Assembly: GCF_019711375.1 (NCBI RefSeq)
Contig: NZ_CP081295.1
Location: forward strand, 2,269,001 to 2,333,000
Length of the DNA: 64,000 bases
DNA from: Qipengyuania aurantiaca
GTDB lineage: Bacteria > Pseudomonadota > Alphaproteobacteria > Sphingomonadales > Sphingomonadaceae
Direction of reading: 5' to 3'
A program made the translations under genes and the position numbers. Shown here piece after piece: positions 1 through 9,500 of the stretch; within the stretch, counting starts at the first letter, position 1; the number at the start of each line of letters is the position of its first letter. The notes beneath the pieces were generated by a model. The model was not told the origin of the DNA. It searched no databases and was given only the letters and a program-made list of their open reading frames with translations.

Positions 1-402
1 CCGACCACCGCTGCTGCTGCGAGCCAGGACGAACAGGTCCGCAAGCTCGACATCATGCTGATGGTCACCTCGCTGCGCTGCCGCATGGGTTCGGACGATT
101 TCCAGCCTCAGTACCGCAAGTTCTCGGCCAGCCACATCACGGCTCTGAATGCGGCCGCACGCCGCCTCGAGAGCGGTCTTGTCGCTCGCCACGGGAAGAA
201 GGGCGCTGCACGCGCTCTCGATCGCATCAGTGTCGGCATGGCCAATCAGTACGGTCAGGGCCACCCCTGGCTCGGTTGCGCCGAACTGAAGGAAATCACT
301 ACCGACCTGGCGCAGAGCAAGGATCCGGCAATTCTCGCCCAGGCAGCCGACGAGCTGCTGGGACCGGCGCCGCGCAGCGGGGGGCGCTGGGCACGGCGTT
401 AA
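1..402 (+). CDS. Conserved-looking hypothetical protein, 5' end cut by window
   Basis: The reading frame is open from base 1 to a TAA at 400-402, so the gene begins before the window; the internal ATG at 55 is probably not its start. The visible part (about 133 residues) begins in an Ala/Thr-rich stretch (PTTAAAA). It continues as an Ala-rich, probably helical segment with Arg/Lys pairs and ends in a basic tail (GGRWARR). I see no catalytic motif, membrane segment or cofactor site. A clear terminator follows at 470-498, which marks this as the last gene of its transcript and separates it from ahcY. The function is not recognised. Confidence 0.6.
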   Translation, partial: PTTAAAASQDEQVRKLDIMLMVTSLRCRMGSDDFQPQYRKFSASHITALNAAARRLESGLVARHGKKGAARALDRISVGMANQYGQGHPWLGCAELKEITTDLAQSKDPAILAQAADELLGPAPRSGGRWARR

Positions 403-469
403 GGCCTTTCGGGATCGTATGACCGGAAGGGCCAGGGGCTAGCTTGCCCTGACGGTGACGAAAGGCTAG

Positions 470-498
470 GGGCGGCGCCAGATTGGTGCCGCCCTTTT
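470..498 (+). terminator. Rho-independent terminator before ahcY
   Basis: A 10-bp stem (470-479 with 485-494, one G-T pair), a 5-nt loop (AGATT) and then TTTT form a standard intrinsic terminator for the hypothetical gene upstream. Because it lies only 58 nt before ahcY it could also be read as a riboswitch expression platform, but I could not recognise an aptamer in front of it. Confidence 0.75.
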
Positions 499-556
499 CG
501 TATGCGCGGTCCATTTTTTCGAAACTGTATCTATCGCTAAATACTAAGGACCGCCC

Positions 557-1966
557 GTGGCCCAGTTCAACGACTACGTCATCAAGGATATCAGCCTCGC
601 CGATTACGGCCGCGAGGAAATCCGTATCGCCGAAACCGAAATGCCGGGCCTGATGGCCACGCGCGAGGAATATGGCGCAGAGCAGCCCCTGAAGGGCGCG
701 CGCATCGTGGGCTCGCTCCACATGACCATCCAGACCGCCGTGCTGATCGAAACGCTGGTCGCGCTGGGCGCCGAAGTGCGCTGGGCGACCTGCAACATCT
801 TCTCGACCCAGGACCACGCCGCCGCCGCCATCGCCGCGCAGGACATCCCCGTCTTCGCCGTGAAGGGCGAAAGCCTGGCCGATTACTGGGACTATGTCGG
901 CAAGATCTTCGACTGGTCGAGCGAGGCCGATGAAGACCTCACCGCCAACCTCATCCTCGACGATGGCGGCGACGCTACCGCTTTCGCCCTCTGGGGTGCT
1001 CGCATCGAAGCCGGCGAGGAAATGCCCGAGCCGCAGAACGCCGAAGAAATCGAAATGCAGCGCGCGCTGAAGGAATTCCTCAAGCGCAAGCCGGGTTACC
1101 TCACCAAGTCGGTGAAGGCGATCAAGGGCGTTTCGGAAGAGACCACCACGGGTGTCCACCGCCTCTACCACCTCGCCAAGGCCGGCAAGCTGCCGTTCCC
1201 CGCGATCAACGTGAACGACAGCGTCACCAAGTCGAAGTTCGACAACCTCTACGGCTGCCGCGAGTCGCTGGTCGACGCCATCCGCCGCGCCACCGACGTC
1301 ATGCTTTCGGGCAAGGTCGCCCTGGTCGCCGGCTTCGGCGATGTCGGCAAGGGCTCGGCCCAGTCGCTCCGCAACGGCGGCGCGCGCGTGCTCGTCACCG
1401 AAATCGACCCGATCTGCGCCCTGCAGGCCGCCATGGACGGCTTCGAAGTCGTGACCATGGAAGAAGGCGTGAAGCGCGCCGACATCTTCGTCACCACCAC
1501 CGGTAACGAAGACGTGATCACCGCGGAGCACATGAAGGCGATGAAGCCGATGAGCATCGTGTGCAACATCGGTCACTTCGACAGCGAGATCCAGATTTCG
1601 GCGCTCGACAATTACGAGTGGACCGAGCTGAAGCCCGGCACCGACCTCGTGAAGTTCCCCGACGGCAAGGAAATCATCGTGCTGGCCAAGGGCCGCCTGG
1701 TGAACCTCGCCTGCGCCACCGGTCACCCCAGCTTCGTGATGAGCTGTTCCTTCACCAACCAGGTGCTGGCGCAGATCGAGCTGTGGAAGAACACGGACAG
1801 CTACCAGAACGACGTCTACGTCCTGCCCAAGAAGCTCGACGAAAAGGTCGCCGCGCTCCACCTCGACAAGCTCGGCGTCCAGCTGACCAAGCTTTCGCAG
1901 AGCCAGGCCGATTACATCGGCGTGCCGGTCGAAGGCCCGTTCAAGCCGGAGCACTATCGCTACTAA
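557..1966 (+). CDS. ahcY: Adenosylhomocysteinase (S-adenosyl-L-homocysteine hydrolase)
   Basis: NAD-dependent cytosolic enzyme that splits S-adenosylhomocysteine into adenosine and homocysteine, closing the methyl cycle and relieving product inhibition of methyltransferases. At 469 residues it has the length of the bacterial long form, which carries an insert relative to the animal enzyme. The NAD-binding Rossmann motif [10 protein letters not shown] lies near residues 257-266. [13 protein letters not shown] (substrate and NAD contact region) and the C-terminal KPEHYRY, where the Lys and Tyr reach the neighbouring subunit's NAD, are all present. The start is GTG, chosen because AAGGA at 546-550 is well placed before it. 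The gene stands alone between terminator-like hairpins. A 16-bp direct repeat covers its stop codon. Confidence 0.97.
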   Translation: MAQFNDYVIKDISLADYGREEIRIAETEMPGLMATREEYGAEQPLKGARIVGSLHMTIQTAVLIETLVALGAEVRWATCNIFSTQDHAAAAIAAQDIPVFAVKGESLADYWDYVGKIFDWSSEADEDLTANLILDDGGDATAFALWGARIEAGEEMPEPQNAEEIEMQRALKEFLKRKPGYLTKSVKAIKGVSEETTTGVHRLYHLAKAGKLPFPAINVNDSVTKSKFDNLYGCRESLVDAIRRATDVMLSGKVALVAGFGDVGKGSAQSLRNGGARVLVTEIDPICALQAAMDGFEVVTMEEGVKRADIFVTTTGNEDVITAEHMKAMKPMSIVCNIGHFDSEIQISALDNYEWTELKPGTDLVKFPDGKEIIVLAKGRLVNLACATGHPSFVMSCSFTNQVLAQIELWKNTDSYQNDVYVLPKKLDEKVAALHLDKLGVQLTKLSQSQADYIGVPVEGPFKPEHYRY

Positions 1967-1990
1967 GCGGATATTATCGCTACTAAGCGG
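1955..1990 (+). repeat. 16-bp direct repeat across the ahcY stop codon
   Basis: TATCGCTACTAAGCGG occurs at 1955-1970 and again at 1975-1990, separated by ATAT. The first copy encodes the last residues and the TAA of ahcY. The second is non-coding and repeats the end of the gene. It looks like a local tandem duplication by replication slippage. Confidence 0.85.
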
Positions 1991-1998
1991 GTAATTTC

Positions 1999-2027
1999 GG
2001 GGCGGTTCTCAATTTGGGGGCCGCCCC
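1999..2027 (+). terminator. Hairpin after ahcY, possible terminator
   Basis: GGGGCGG at 1999-2005 pairs with CCGCCCC at 2021-2027 across a 15-nt loop. It sits just after ahcY and before divL. There is no T-run behind it, so if it ends transcription it is not a textbook intrinsic terminator. Confidence 0.45.
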
Positions 2028-2072
2028 GCATTGCAGTTGCATCCTGCCAGTTAGCCTAATAGCTGGAGCGTA

Positions 2073-4415
2073 ATGGAAATTACGCCTGTATCCGCGGTCA
2101 TCCTCGGCCTGCTGCTTGCGCTGTGGTCGGTCGGTGCCATGTGGTTGATGTTCAAGGCCAGCCGCGAGACGCAGGGCGCTGCCGGACATCGCAAGGTCGC
2201 CCGCCGTCTTTCGCGCATGATCGAGGAAGGCCCGGCGATCCCGCTGCTGGTGCGGGTCGATGGCCGGATCGAGGCGCCGGACCGCTTCGCCCGCTGGGTC
2301 GGGCTCGACAAGGTCCCCGAATATCTCACCGAACTCGCAGGCCGCGACGGGATGGGCCTGTCCGAAGAGCAGGTCGAGCGCCTGTCCGCCCATGTGCGGC
2401 GCACGCAGAAAAGCGCCAAGCCTTTCAAGATGGCCCTGCGCCCGCCCGGTTCGCGCAAGACGCTGGCGCTGCGCGGGGCGCTGGCCGATCCGGCGGTGTC
2501 GCCCAGCGGGGCGGCGCTGATCTGGGTCTTCGACTTTACCGAGACCGAGGACGAACTGGCGCGCCTTGGCGAGGAAGCGGCGCGAGCGCGTGACGATTTC
2601 GGTGCGCTGGTCGGCCTGATCGAGGCCGCGCCCATGCCGATGTGGTTCCGCGGCGCCGACATGCAATTGCGCCTCGTAAACAAGGCCTATGTCGACGCGG
2701 TCGGGGCGCAGAGCGCGGACCAGGTCGTGGCCGAGCAAATCGAACTGGTCGAACAGGTCGGCGGACGCACCGCCGCGCAGGTCGCGCAGCAGGCGGCCGA
2801 CCGCCGCCAGCCGATCGAGCGCATTCTTTCGGCCACCATCAACAACGCCCGCCGCACCGTGCGCGTGACCGACCTTCCGCTCGTGGGCGAGGGGATCGCG
2901 GGCTACGCGGTCGATATCGAGGAAATGGAAGAGCAGGCGCGCGAATTCCGGGCTTTCCGCGAGGCGCAGCGTTCGATGCTCGACCAGCTGTCCATCGGCG
3001 TGGCACAGTTCGATGCGCAGCATCGAATGACCTTCGCCAATCAGCCGTTCCACCGCGTCTTCGCGCTGCCGCCGGGCGTGGTGAGCGAGCGCATCCGCTT
3101 CGACCAGATGCTGATGATCGCGCGCGAGAACGGGCGCATTCCCGAAGTCCGCGATTTCCCCACCTGGCGCAAGGAACTGGCCGAGTGGTTCCTCAAGGAC
3201 GAGCCCGAGGAGCACCAGTGGCCGCTGCCCGACAGCACGCATTTGCGCCTCGTCTCCCAGCCGCTGCCCGATGGAGGGCTGGTGCTGATCGCGGAAGACC
3301 GGACTGAACAGCTGGCGCTCTCCGCCACCCGTGACACGCTGCTGCGCACCCGGACCGCCACTTTCGACAGCCTGTTCGAAGCGCTCGCCGTCTTCGCGCC
3401 CGACGGGCATCTCGAATTGTGGAACCGCGGCTTCCCGATTGCCTGGGGCCTCGAAAGCGAAGTGCTCGACGGGCACCCGCAGGCAGAGCAACTGCTTGAG
3501 GCGATCGGCAAGCAACTCGCCGACCCGAAGGAAATTTCGCAGATCGGGCAGACGATCCGCGCCGCCACGCTCGACCGCAAGCCGCGCGACGGGCGCATCC
3601 AGCTCGCCGATGGCCGCACGCTGACCTACGCCGGCGTGCCGCTGCCCGATGGGAACGGCCTCCTCACCGTGCTCGACGTTACCGCCTCGCAAAAGGCGGA
3701 AGAGGCTTTGCGCGAACGCAACCGCGCGCTGGAGGAAGCCGATGCGGTGATGACGCGCTTCCTCGCCAATATGTCCTACGAATTCCGCACCCCGCTGACC
3801 TCCATCGGCGGCTTTGCGGAGCTGCTGAACCAGGGCATTGCGGGCGAGCTGACCCCGCAGGCCAAGGAATATATCCAGGCGATCACCCTCTCGGTCGGCA
3901 AGCTGACCGAGCAGGTCGAAAACGTGCTCGACCTCTCGCAGTCCGAGGCGGGCCTCATGCCGCTGCGCAAGGCCAAGGTCGAACTGCTGCCCTTCATCGA
4001 ACAGATCGTGCGCAAGCGCGAGGAGGCGATTCTCGGTGCCGGACTGACGCTCGATCTCAAGGGCAATGCGAACAAGGTCGTGGAAGCCGATCCGCAGCAA
4101 TTGCAGCGCGCGCTTGGGCAATTGCTCGATAACGCCATTTCCCACACCCCGCGCGGCGGGCGCATCCTGATCGATATCGCCAAGCGCCGCGGATTGAACC
4201 GCATCGCGATCTCCGACAATGGCGAGGGCATGAGCCAGCACGAACTCGCCCGCGCGCTCGAAGGCATCCGCATGAGCGAGGACGGCAAGGGCATCGAACG
4301 GCGGCAGGGCCTCGGCATCCCGCTCGCCCGCCAACTGGTCGAAGCCCATGGCGGCACGCTGGAATTCCAGACCCGCAAGAACGCCGGCACCACGGCAACG
4401 ATAACGCTGCCGTGA
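2073..4415 (+). CDS. divL: DivL-like multi-PAS pseudo-histidine kinase with Tyr in the H-box
   Basis: A 780-residue membrane-anchored sensor kinase. One N-terminal transmembrane segment (about residues 6-28) is followed by two to three PAS-like regions (roughly 170-290, 297-400, 420-540), a dimerisation helix pair (about 560-625) and a HATPase domain (N-box LDNAISHT, G1 DNGEGM, G2 QGLGIPLARQ). The H-box reads MSYEFRTPLTSI: the phospho-accepting His is Tyr569 (codon TAC at 3777-3779). This is the hallmark of Caulobacter DivL (769 residues, Tyr550), which binds the CckA kinase and tunes the CckA-ChpT-CtrA phosphorelay. The length, domain order and Tyr suggest an orthologue. The ATG has GGAG four bases ahead. 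tsaE overlaps its stop. Assignment to DivL is inference; the kinase architecture and the Tyr are directly seen. Confidence 0.85.
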   Translation: MEITPVSAVILGLLLALWSVGAMWLMFKASRETQGAAGHRKVARRLSRMIEEGPAIPLLVRVDGRIEAPDRFARWVGLDKVPEYLTELAGRDGMGLSEEQVERLSAHVRRTQKSAKPFKMALRPPGSRKTLALRGALADPAVSPSGAALIWVFDFTETEDELARLGEEAARARDDFGALVGLIEAAPMPMWFRGADMQLRLVNKAYVDAVGAQSADQVVAEQIELVEQVGGRTAAQVAQQAADRRQPIERILSATINNARRTVRVTDLPLVGEGIAGYAVDIEEMEEQAREFRAFREAQRSMLDQLSIGVAQFDAQHRMTFANQPFHRVFALPPGVVSERIRFDQMLMIARENGRIPEVRDFPTWRKELAEWFLKDEPEEHQWPLPDSTHLRLVSQPLPDGGLVLIAEDRTEQLALSATRDTLLRTRTATFDSLFEALAVFAPDGHLELWNRGFPIAWGLESEVLDGHPQAEQLLEAIGKQLADPKEISQIGQTIRAATLDRKPRDGRIQLADGRTLTYAGVPLPDGNGLLTVLDVTASQKAEEALRERNRALEEADAVMTRFLANMSYEFRTPLTSIGGFAELLNQGIAGELTPQAKEYIQAITLSVGKLTEQVENVLDLSQSEAGLMPLRKAKVELLPFIEQIVRKREEAILGAGLTLDLKGNANKVVEADPQQLQRALGQLLDNAISHTPRGGRILIDIAKRRGLNRIAISDNGEGMSQHELARALEGIRMSEDGKGIERRQGLGIPLARQLVEAHGGTLEFQTRKNAGTTATITLP

Positions 4416-4861
4416 TCGAGGACCTGCCCGATCTCGGCGCGATGGAGTCGCTCGGCCAACGCATTGCGGCGCGCCTCCAGCCGGGTGACGTGGTGGCGCT
4501 TACGGGCGGGCTGGGCGCGGGCAAGACCACACTTGCGCGGGCCATCATCGCCGCGCTGGGCCATACGGGGGAAGTCCCGTCGCCGACCTTCACCATCATC
4601 GAAACCTACGACCATCTGCGCCTGCCGCTGGTCCATGCCGATTTCTACCGGCTCGAAGACCCGTCCGAAACGCAGGAGATCGGCCTCGACGACTACCGTG
4701 ACGGCGCCGCGCTTATCGCCGAGTGGCCCGATCACGCGGGCGGTTTCGAGCATGAGCCGGAATGCCTCGCAATTACGCTGGAAACGCCAGCAGAAAATGG
4801 GGGCGATGGTAGACAAGCCATTGTGAAGGGAGGCAAGGCTTGGCAAAGCCGCATGCCATGA
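4412..4861 (+). CDS. tsaE: tRNA threonylcarbamoyladenosine biosynthesis ATPase TsaE
   Basis: Small P-loop ATPase that works with TsaB and TsaD in making the universal t6A37 modification on ANN-decoding tRNAs. The Walker A motif GGLGAGKTTLAR lies around residues 32-43. The family signature SPTFTIIETYD and the HADFYRLEDP stretch, a nucleotide-contact region typical of TsaE/YjeE, follow. The length (149 residues) is normal. The start is GTG, overlapping the divL stop as GTGA, so the two are translationally coupled. The alternative view, an unrelated small ATPase, is unlikely given the motif set. Confidence 0.95.
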   Translation: MIEDLPDLGAMESLGQRIAARLQPGDVVALTGGLGAGKTTLARAIIAALGHTGEVPSPTFTIIETYDHLRLPLVHADFYRLEDPSETQEIGLDDYRDGAALIAEWPDHAGGFEHEPECLAITLETPAENGGDGRQAIVKGGKAWQSRMP

Positions 4862-5847
4862 GCGACGCGATCTTCGAAGACATCCAGAGCTTCCTTGGTG
4901 CCACCCGCTGGGAGGGCGCCGAAATCGCCCCGCTGGTGGGCGATGCCAGCTTCCGCCGCTATTTCCGTATCCGCCGCGGCGGGCAGAGCGCGATGCTGAT
5001 GCACGCACCGCCCCCGCATGAAGACCCCAAGCCCTTCCTCCACGTGGCCGAATGGCTCAACGCCAACGGTATGCGCGGACCGGAAATCTACCGCGAGGAC
5101 GCAGGGCAGGGTTGGGTGCTGACCGAGGATTTCGGCGACACTCGGATGAAGGAATGGATCGACGATCATCCGGGCGACGAGCACGATATCTACGCCAAGG
5201 CGATCGAAACGCTGGTGCAGCTGCACCAGCTCCCGCCGGGACCCTTCGAACCCTATGACATGGCCGTCTACCAGCGCGAGGCCGCGCTCTTTACCGAATG
5301 GTATTGCCCCGCCGCCGGCCTCACGGTCGACGAGGCAGGCTGGACCGCTGCATGGGAAGAGGCGCTTGCCCCCATGCTGGAGCGGCAGGACCCGGGCGTC
5401 ACCGTCCTGCGCGATTACCACGCGGAAAACATCATGCTGCTCGAAGAGCGCAAGCTGGCAGGCGAACAGGGTCTGATCGATTTCCAGGACGCGCTGGTCG
5501 GCCACCCGGCCTACGATCTCGTCAGCCTGCTTCAGGACGCACGGCGCGACGTGTCGGAACAACTCGAACACGACATGCTCTGCCGCTACCGCGCCGCCGC
5601 TGATCCGGGCGAGCATTTCGAAGCCGATTACGCCCGCCTCGGCGCGCAGCGCAACGCCAAGATCGTCGGCATCTTCACCCGCCTCTACAAGCGCGACGGC
5701 AAGCCGCGCTATCTCGGCATGATCCCGCGTGTGTGGAAGGCGATGGAGCGCGACCTTGCGCATGAGGCCATGGCCCCTGTGGCCGCGTGGTTCGAAGCCA
5801 ATATCCCGCAGGACCTGCGCGACAGCCACGGCGGGGAAATCGCGTGA
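4840..5847 (+). CDS. amgK: AmgK-type sugar kinase (N-acetylmuramate/N-acetylglucosamine anomeric kinase)
   Basis: Member of the aminoglycoside-phosphotransferase fold. GDASFRRYFR is the nucleotide-binding start, DYHAENIML the catalytic loop and DFQDALVGHPAYDL the metal-binding loop. Its place directly before a MurU-type nucleotidyltransferase points to AmgK, which phosphorylates MurNAc at C1 in the fosfomycin-bypassing cell-wall recycling route. It is not an antibiotic-resistance enzyme on this evidence. Two starts are possible. A TTG at 4840 has GGGAGG six bases ahead. An ATG at 4858 overlaps the tsaE stop as ATGA but has no ribosome-binding site. I list the first; the true N-terminus may be MSDAIFED. 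Confidence 0.88.
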   Translation: MAKPHAMSDAIFEDIQSFLGATRWEGAEIAPLVGDASFRRYFRIRRGGQSAMLMHAPPPHEDPKPFLHVAEWLNANGMRGPEIYREDAGQGWVLTEDFGDTRMKEWIDDHPGDEHDIYAKAIETLVQLHQLPPGPFEPYDMAVYQREAALFTEWYCPAAGLTVDEAGWTAAWEEALAPMLERQDPGVTVLRDYHAENIMLLEERKLAGEQGLIDFQDALVGHPAYDLVSLLQDARRDVSEQLEHDMLCRYRAAADPGEHFEADYARLGAQRNAKIVGIFTRLYKRDGKPRYLGMIPRVWKAMERDLAHEAMAPVAAWFEANIPQDLRDSHGGEIA

Positions 5848-6566
5848 GCGCGCTCGTTTCCGACACGGCCATGCTGATGGCGGCGGGCTTGGGCAAGCGT
5901 ATGCGCCCGCTCACTGCCACCATGCCCAAGCCCATGGTCCGCGTGGCCGGCAAGCCGCTGATCGACCGCGCGCTCGACCGGCTGGAAGACGCCGGTGTCG
6001 AGAAGGCGGTGGTCAACGTCCACTACCTCGCGGAATCGATCGAGGCGCATATCGGGCCGCGGCGAGCCCCTGCCATCACCTTCTCCGACGAGCGCGAGGA
6101 ACTGCTCGAAACCGGCGGCGGCATGGTCAAGGCGCATGGGGCGGGGCTGCTGCCCGATCCCTTCTTCGCCTGCAACGCCGACAGCATCTGGCTCGACGGG
6201 CCGCGAAACGCCTTCGCCGATCTCTCGGCCGCCTGGGACCCGGAGCGGATGGACGCGCTGCTGCTGGTCGTGACCCACGCGCGCGCCCGCAATTTCGACG
6301 GGACGGGCGATTTCTACATGGACGGCGCAGGCCGCCTCAGCCGCAAGCGTCCCGACCGGATCGCGCCCTTCATTTACACCGGCATCCAGCTGGTATCGCA
6401 CCGCCTGTTGCGCGAGGCGCCGCAAGGCAAGTTCTCGACCAATATCCTGTGGGATCGCGCGATCGAGGAAGACCGCCTGTTCGGCGTCGCCTTCACCGGC
6501 ATGTGGTACGAAGTCGGCACGCCGCAGCATATCCGTCCCACCGAGGAGGCGTTGACGGGTGGCTGA
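5844..6566 (+). CDS. murU: MurU-type nucleotidyltransferase (MurNAc-1-phosphate uridylyltransferase)
   Basis: A 240-residue nucleotidyltransferase of the GT-A fold. The N-terminal signature MLMAAGLGKRMRPLT, followed by MPKPMVRVAGKPLID, binds the nucleotide and phosphate. The FFACNADSIW segment holds the metal-binding Asp, and the C-terminal WYEVGTPQ closes the fold. Following the AmgK-like kinase, it should turn MurNAc-1-P plus UTP into UDP-MurNAc, feeding recycled wall sugar back into peptidoglycan synthesis. The GTG start overlaps the kinase stop as GTGA. A general sugar-1-phosphate nucleotidyltransferase is the alternative reading; the pairing makes MurU more likely. Confidence 0.88.
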   Translation: MSALVSDTAMLMAAGLGKRMRPLTATMPKPMVRVAGKPLIDRALDRLEDAGVEKAVVNVHYLAESIEAHIGPRRAPAITFSDEREELLETGGGMVKAHGAGLLPDPFFACNADSIWLDGPRNAFADLSAAWDPERMDALLLVVTHARARNFDGTGDFYMDGAGRLSRKRPDRIAPFIYTGIQLVSHRLLREAPQGKFSTNILWDRAIEEDRLFGVAFTGMWYEVGTPQHIRPTEEALTGG

Positions 6567-9500
6567 CGCGAAGGGCGGGCCGAACGTCTATTCCATTGCC
6601 GCGCACCGCGGATTTGCCGATGCCCTCGTGGCCGGCCTCGTGCCGCGTTACGCCGATGACGAGCTTGGTCTTGCCCGCCTGACCCTGCTTTTGCCGAGCG
6701 CGCGTGCGCGCCGCACCGTGTCCGAGGCCTTTATCCGCCACGCAGGCGAAAGCGGGCGAGCAGGGCTCCTGATGCCGCGGATGGCCGTGGTGGGCGACCT
6801 CGATCTGGACGAGGCGCTGGGGCCGCTGCTCGATCCCCTGGGGGCGAGCGACATTCCCCCCGCCATCGATCCGCAGCGCCGGATGTTCGCGCTCGCTCGC
6901 CTGATCGCGGAGGAAATGGGCGACGAGGCTCCCAAGGGCGCGACCCTGCTGCGCCTCGCCCGCGAAACCGGCGCGACGATGGACCGCTTGCTGGTGGAGG
7001 ATGTCGGGCCGGAAAAGCTGGTCGACGAGAAGGTGGTCGATATCTTCCCCGACCTGTCGAAACACTGGCAGGATTCCATCCGCCTCTTTGCCAATGTGCA
7101 GGCCAAGTGGCTCGCCTGGCTGAACGCCGAGGGCATGCTGGACGCCGCCGCGCGTCGGAACCGCCTGTTCGACAAGGCGCGGCACGCTTGGAAGGCACAG
7201 CCGCCCGCGACCCCCATCGTCGCCGCCGGTGTGACCAGCGCCGCGCCCGCTCTGGCGAAGTTGCTGCGGGTTGTCAGTGAGCTTCCGGAAGGCGCTGTAA
7301 TCCTGCCCGATTTCGACCTGACCATGGATGAGGGCGTGTGGGACGAACTGGGCCGCGCGGGCGCCGCGCCAACGCCCGGGGATACGGTCTTCGCGCGCGA
7401 GGACGCGGTCACTCATCCGCAATACCACCTCAAGCTGCTGCTCAACCGCATGGGCGTGGCGCGCGAGGAAGTGCAGCCGTGGCATCGCAAGGGCATGACC
7501 GCTGCGCCGCCCGAGCGAAGCCACGCCATCTCGGCGCTCTTCCTGCCGCCCGAATCGAGCAAGGTCTGGGTCGATCTCCCGTCCGAGAAACGCCGCCTGT
7601 CGGGCGTGCGGATCATGGAGGCCACCAACCCCGAAGAGGAAGCGCAGGCAATTGCGCTGCTGGTGCGCGAGGCGCTGGCTGAACCGGAGCGGCGTGTGGC
7701 CGTCGTCACGCCCGACCGGCCGCTTGCTCGCCGCGTGGTGCATCACCTCGCGCGCTGGAACATCGTGGCCGACGATTCCGCCGGTCGCCCGCTGTCGCAC
7801 ACGGCAGCGGGCCGCGCCTTCCTGCTCGCCGCCGAAGTGATGGCGGACTGCGCGAGGGCGGTTCCGCTGATGGCGCTGCTCGGACATCCGCTGGTCGATG
7901 GCGGGATGGAGCGAGGGGCTTGGCTGCGGCGGCTGCGGCGGCTGGAGCGTGCCTTGCGCGGTCCGCGCCTTGCGTCCGGCCTCGAACCGGCGCAGGCGGA
8001 GGTCGCGCGGCTGGCGGAGAAGTGGCCCGAGATGGCGGAGTGGTGGGCACCTGCCGAGGCGCAGCTCACCCCGCTCGTCGAACGCGACCGCGATACTCCG
8101 GAAAGCCTCGCCGATCTCATCGACACGCTTGCCGCCAGTGCGGAGGCTCTGTGCGGCGAAAAACTGTGGGCGCAGGAAGACGGGCGCACGCTGGCCGCAT
8201 TTGTCGAGGAATTCCGTCTGCATGCTCGCGAGGCTGGCTTCGAGACCGCCCCGCGCGATGTGGGCCAGGTGCTTGCCGACGCGATGGAGGAACGCGCCGT
8301 ACGCCCGCCCTATGGCGGCCATGCCCGTGTGCAGGTGCTCGGCCTGCTCGAAGCGCGTATGAACCGGGCCGACCTCGTCATCTGCGCAGGGCTCAACGAA
8401 GGTATCTGGCCGGCGCGCGGCAGTATCGACGCGCTGCTCGCCCCGCCGGTGCTGCGCACGCTCGGCGTGCCGGGCGGCGATTTCCGAATCGGCCTTTCGG
8501 CGCACGACCTTGCCGGGGCGATGGGCGCGCCCGAAGTGGTGCTGAGCCGGTCGCAGCGCGACGAGGGCGGCCCTGCCATTCCCAGCCGGTTCCTGCTGCG
8601 CGTGCAGGCTTTGCTTAGCGATCTGCTGCCGCGGCACGAGGAACAGGCGGCCATCGCACTCGCCCGCGCGATGACCCGCGCCGAGCCAGCGCCCGAATAC
8701 CCGCGGCCCATGCCCAAGCCCTCGGCCGATCAGCGCGATGTCGACATCTCGGCCACCGCGCTCGACCGGCTGCTGGGCGATCCCTACCAGTTCTTCGCGC
8801 AAAAGATCATGGGACTCTCGGACCTCGACGCGCTCGATGCCGATCCGAACCCGCTGTGGCAGGGCAATATCGCGCATGCGATCCTCGAACGCTGGCACAT
8901 CGCGAGGCGGACCGACCCTGCCGCCCGGATCGCGCCGATCATGGAAGAGGTGCTGGACGAGGAAAACGCCGATCCGCTGGTCCGCGGCCTGTGGCAGCCG
9001 CGCCTCCTGAAGGCTCTCGAATGGATCGAGGAGACGGTCGGCAACTACACGGATCGCGAAGTGCTGGCCGTCGAGGCGAAGGGCTCGATGCATGTCGAGG
9101 ATGTTTTCGTCCACGGCCGAGCGGACCGGATCGACCGGCTGGAGGACGGGACCCTCGCCATCATCGATTATAAGACCCGCAAGCCGCCCAGCGCCGGGCA
9201 GGTGGAGCAGGGCTATGCGCTCCAGTTGGGCATTCTCGGGCTGATCGCCCAAGACGGCGGGTTCGAGGGGCTGACGGGCGATCCGGGAGGTTACGAGTAC
9301 TGGTCGCTGGGCCGCGCGAAGGACGATAACCCGCATGGCTTCGGCTATGTCGACGTGCCGCTGAAAACCGGCAACAAGCGGAGCGGTCTGGAGCCGGAGG
9401 AATTCCTGCCGAGGACGCGCGAGAAGCTCAGGCTTGCCATCGGGAAATACATCAAGGGCACCGACCCGTTCACCGCGCGCGAGAACCCCGATTACCCGGC

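Noticed and set aside
403..556. SAH or SAM riboswitch before ahcY
   Set aside because: The stretch has a terminator and short G-rich repeats, but I could not match it to the known SAH, SAM-II or SAM/SAH aptamer patterns.
299..4349. Long minus-strand open frames opposite ahcY and divL
   Set aside because: They mirror the codon structure of the real genes in GC-rich DNA, are rich in Arg, His and Gly, and show no domain; the plus-strand products are clear.
4840..5847. Aminoglycoside-resistance phosphotransferase
   Set aside because: The fold is shared, but pairing with a MurU-type gene points to cell-wall sugar recycling.
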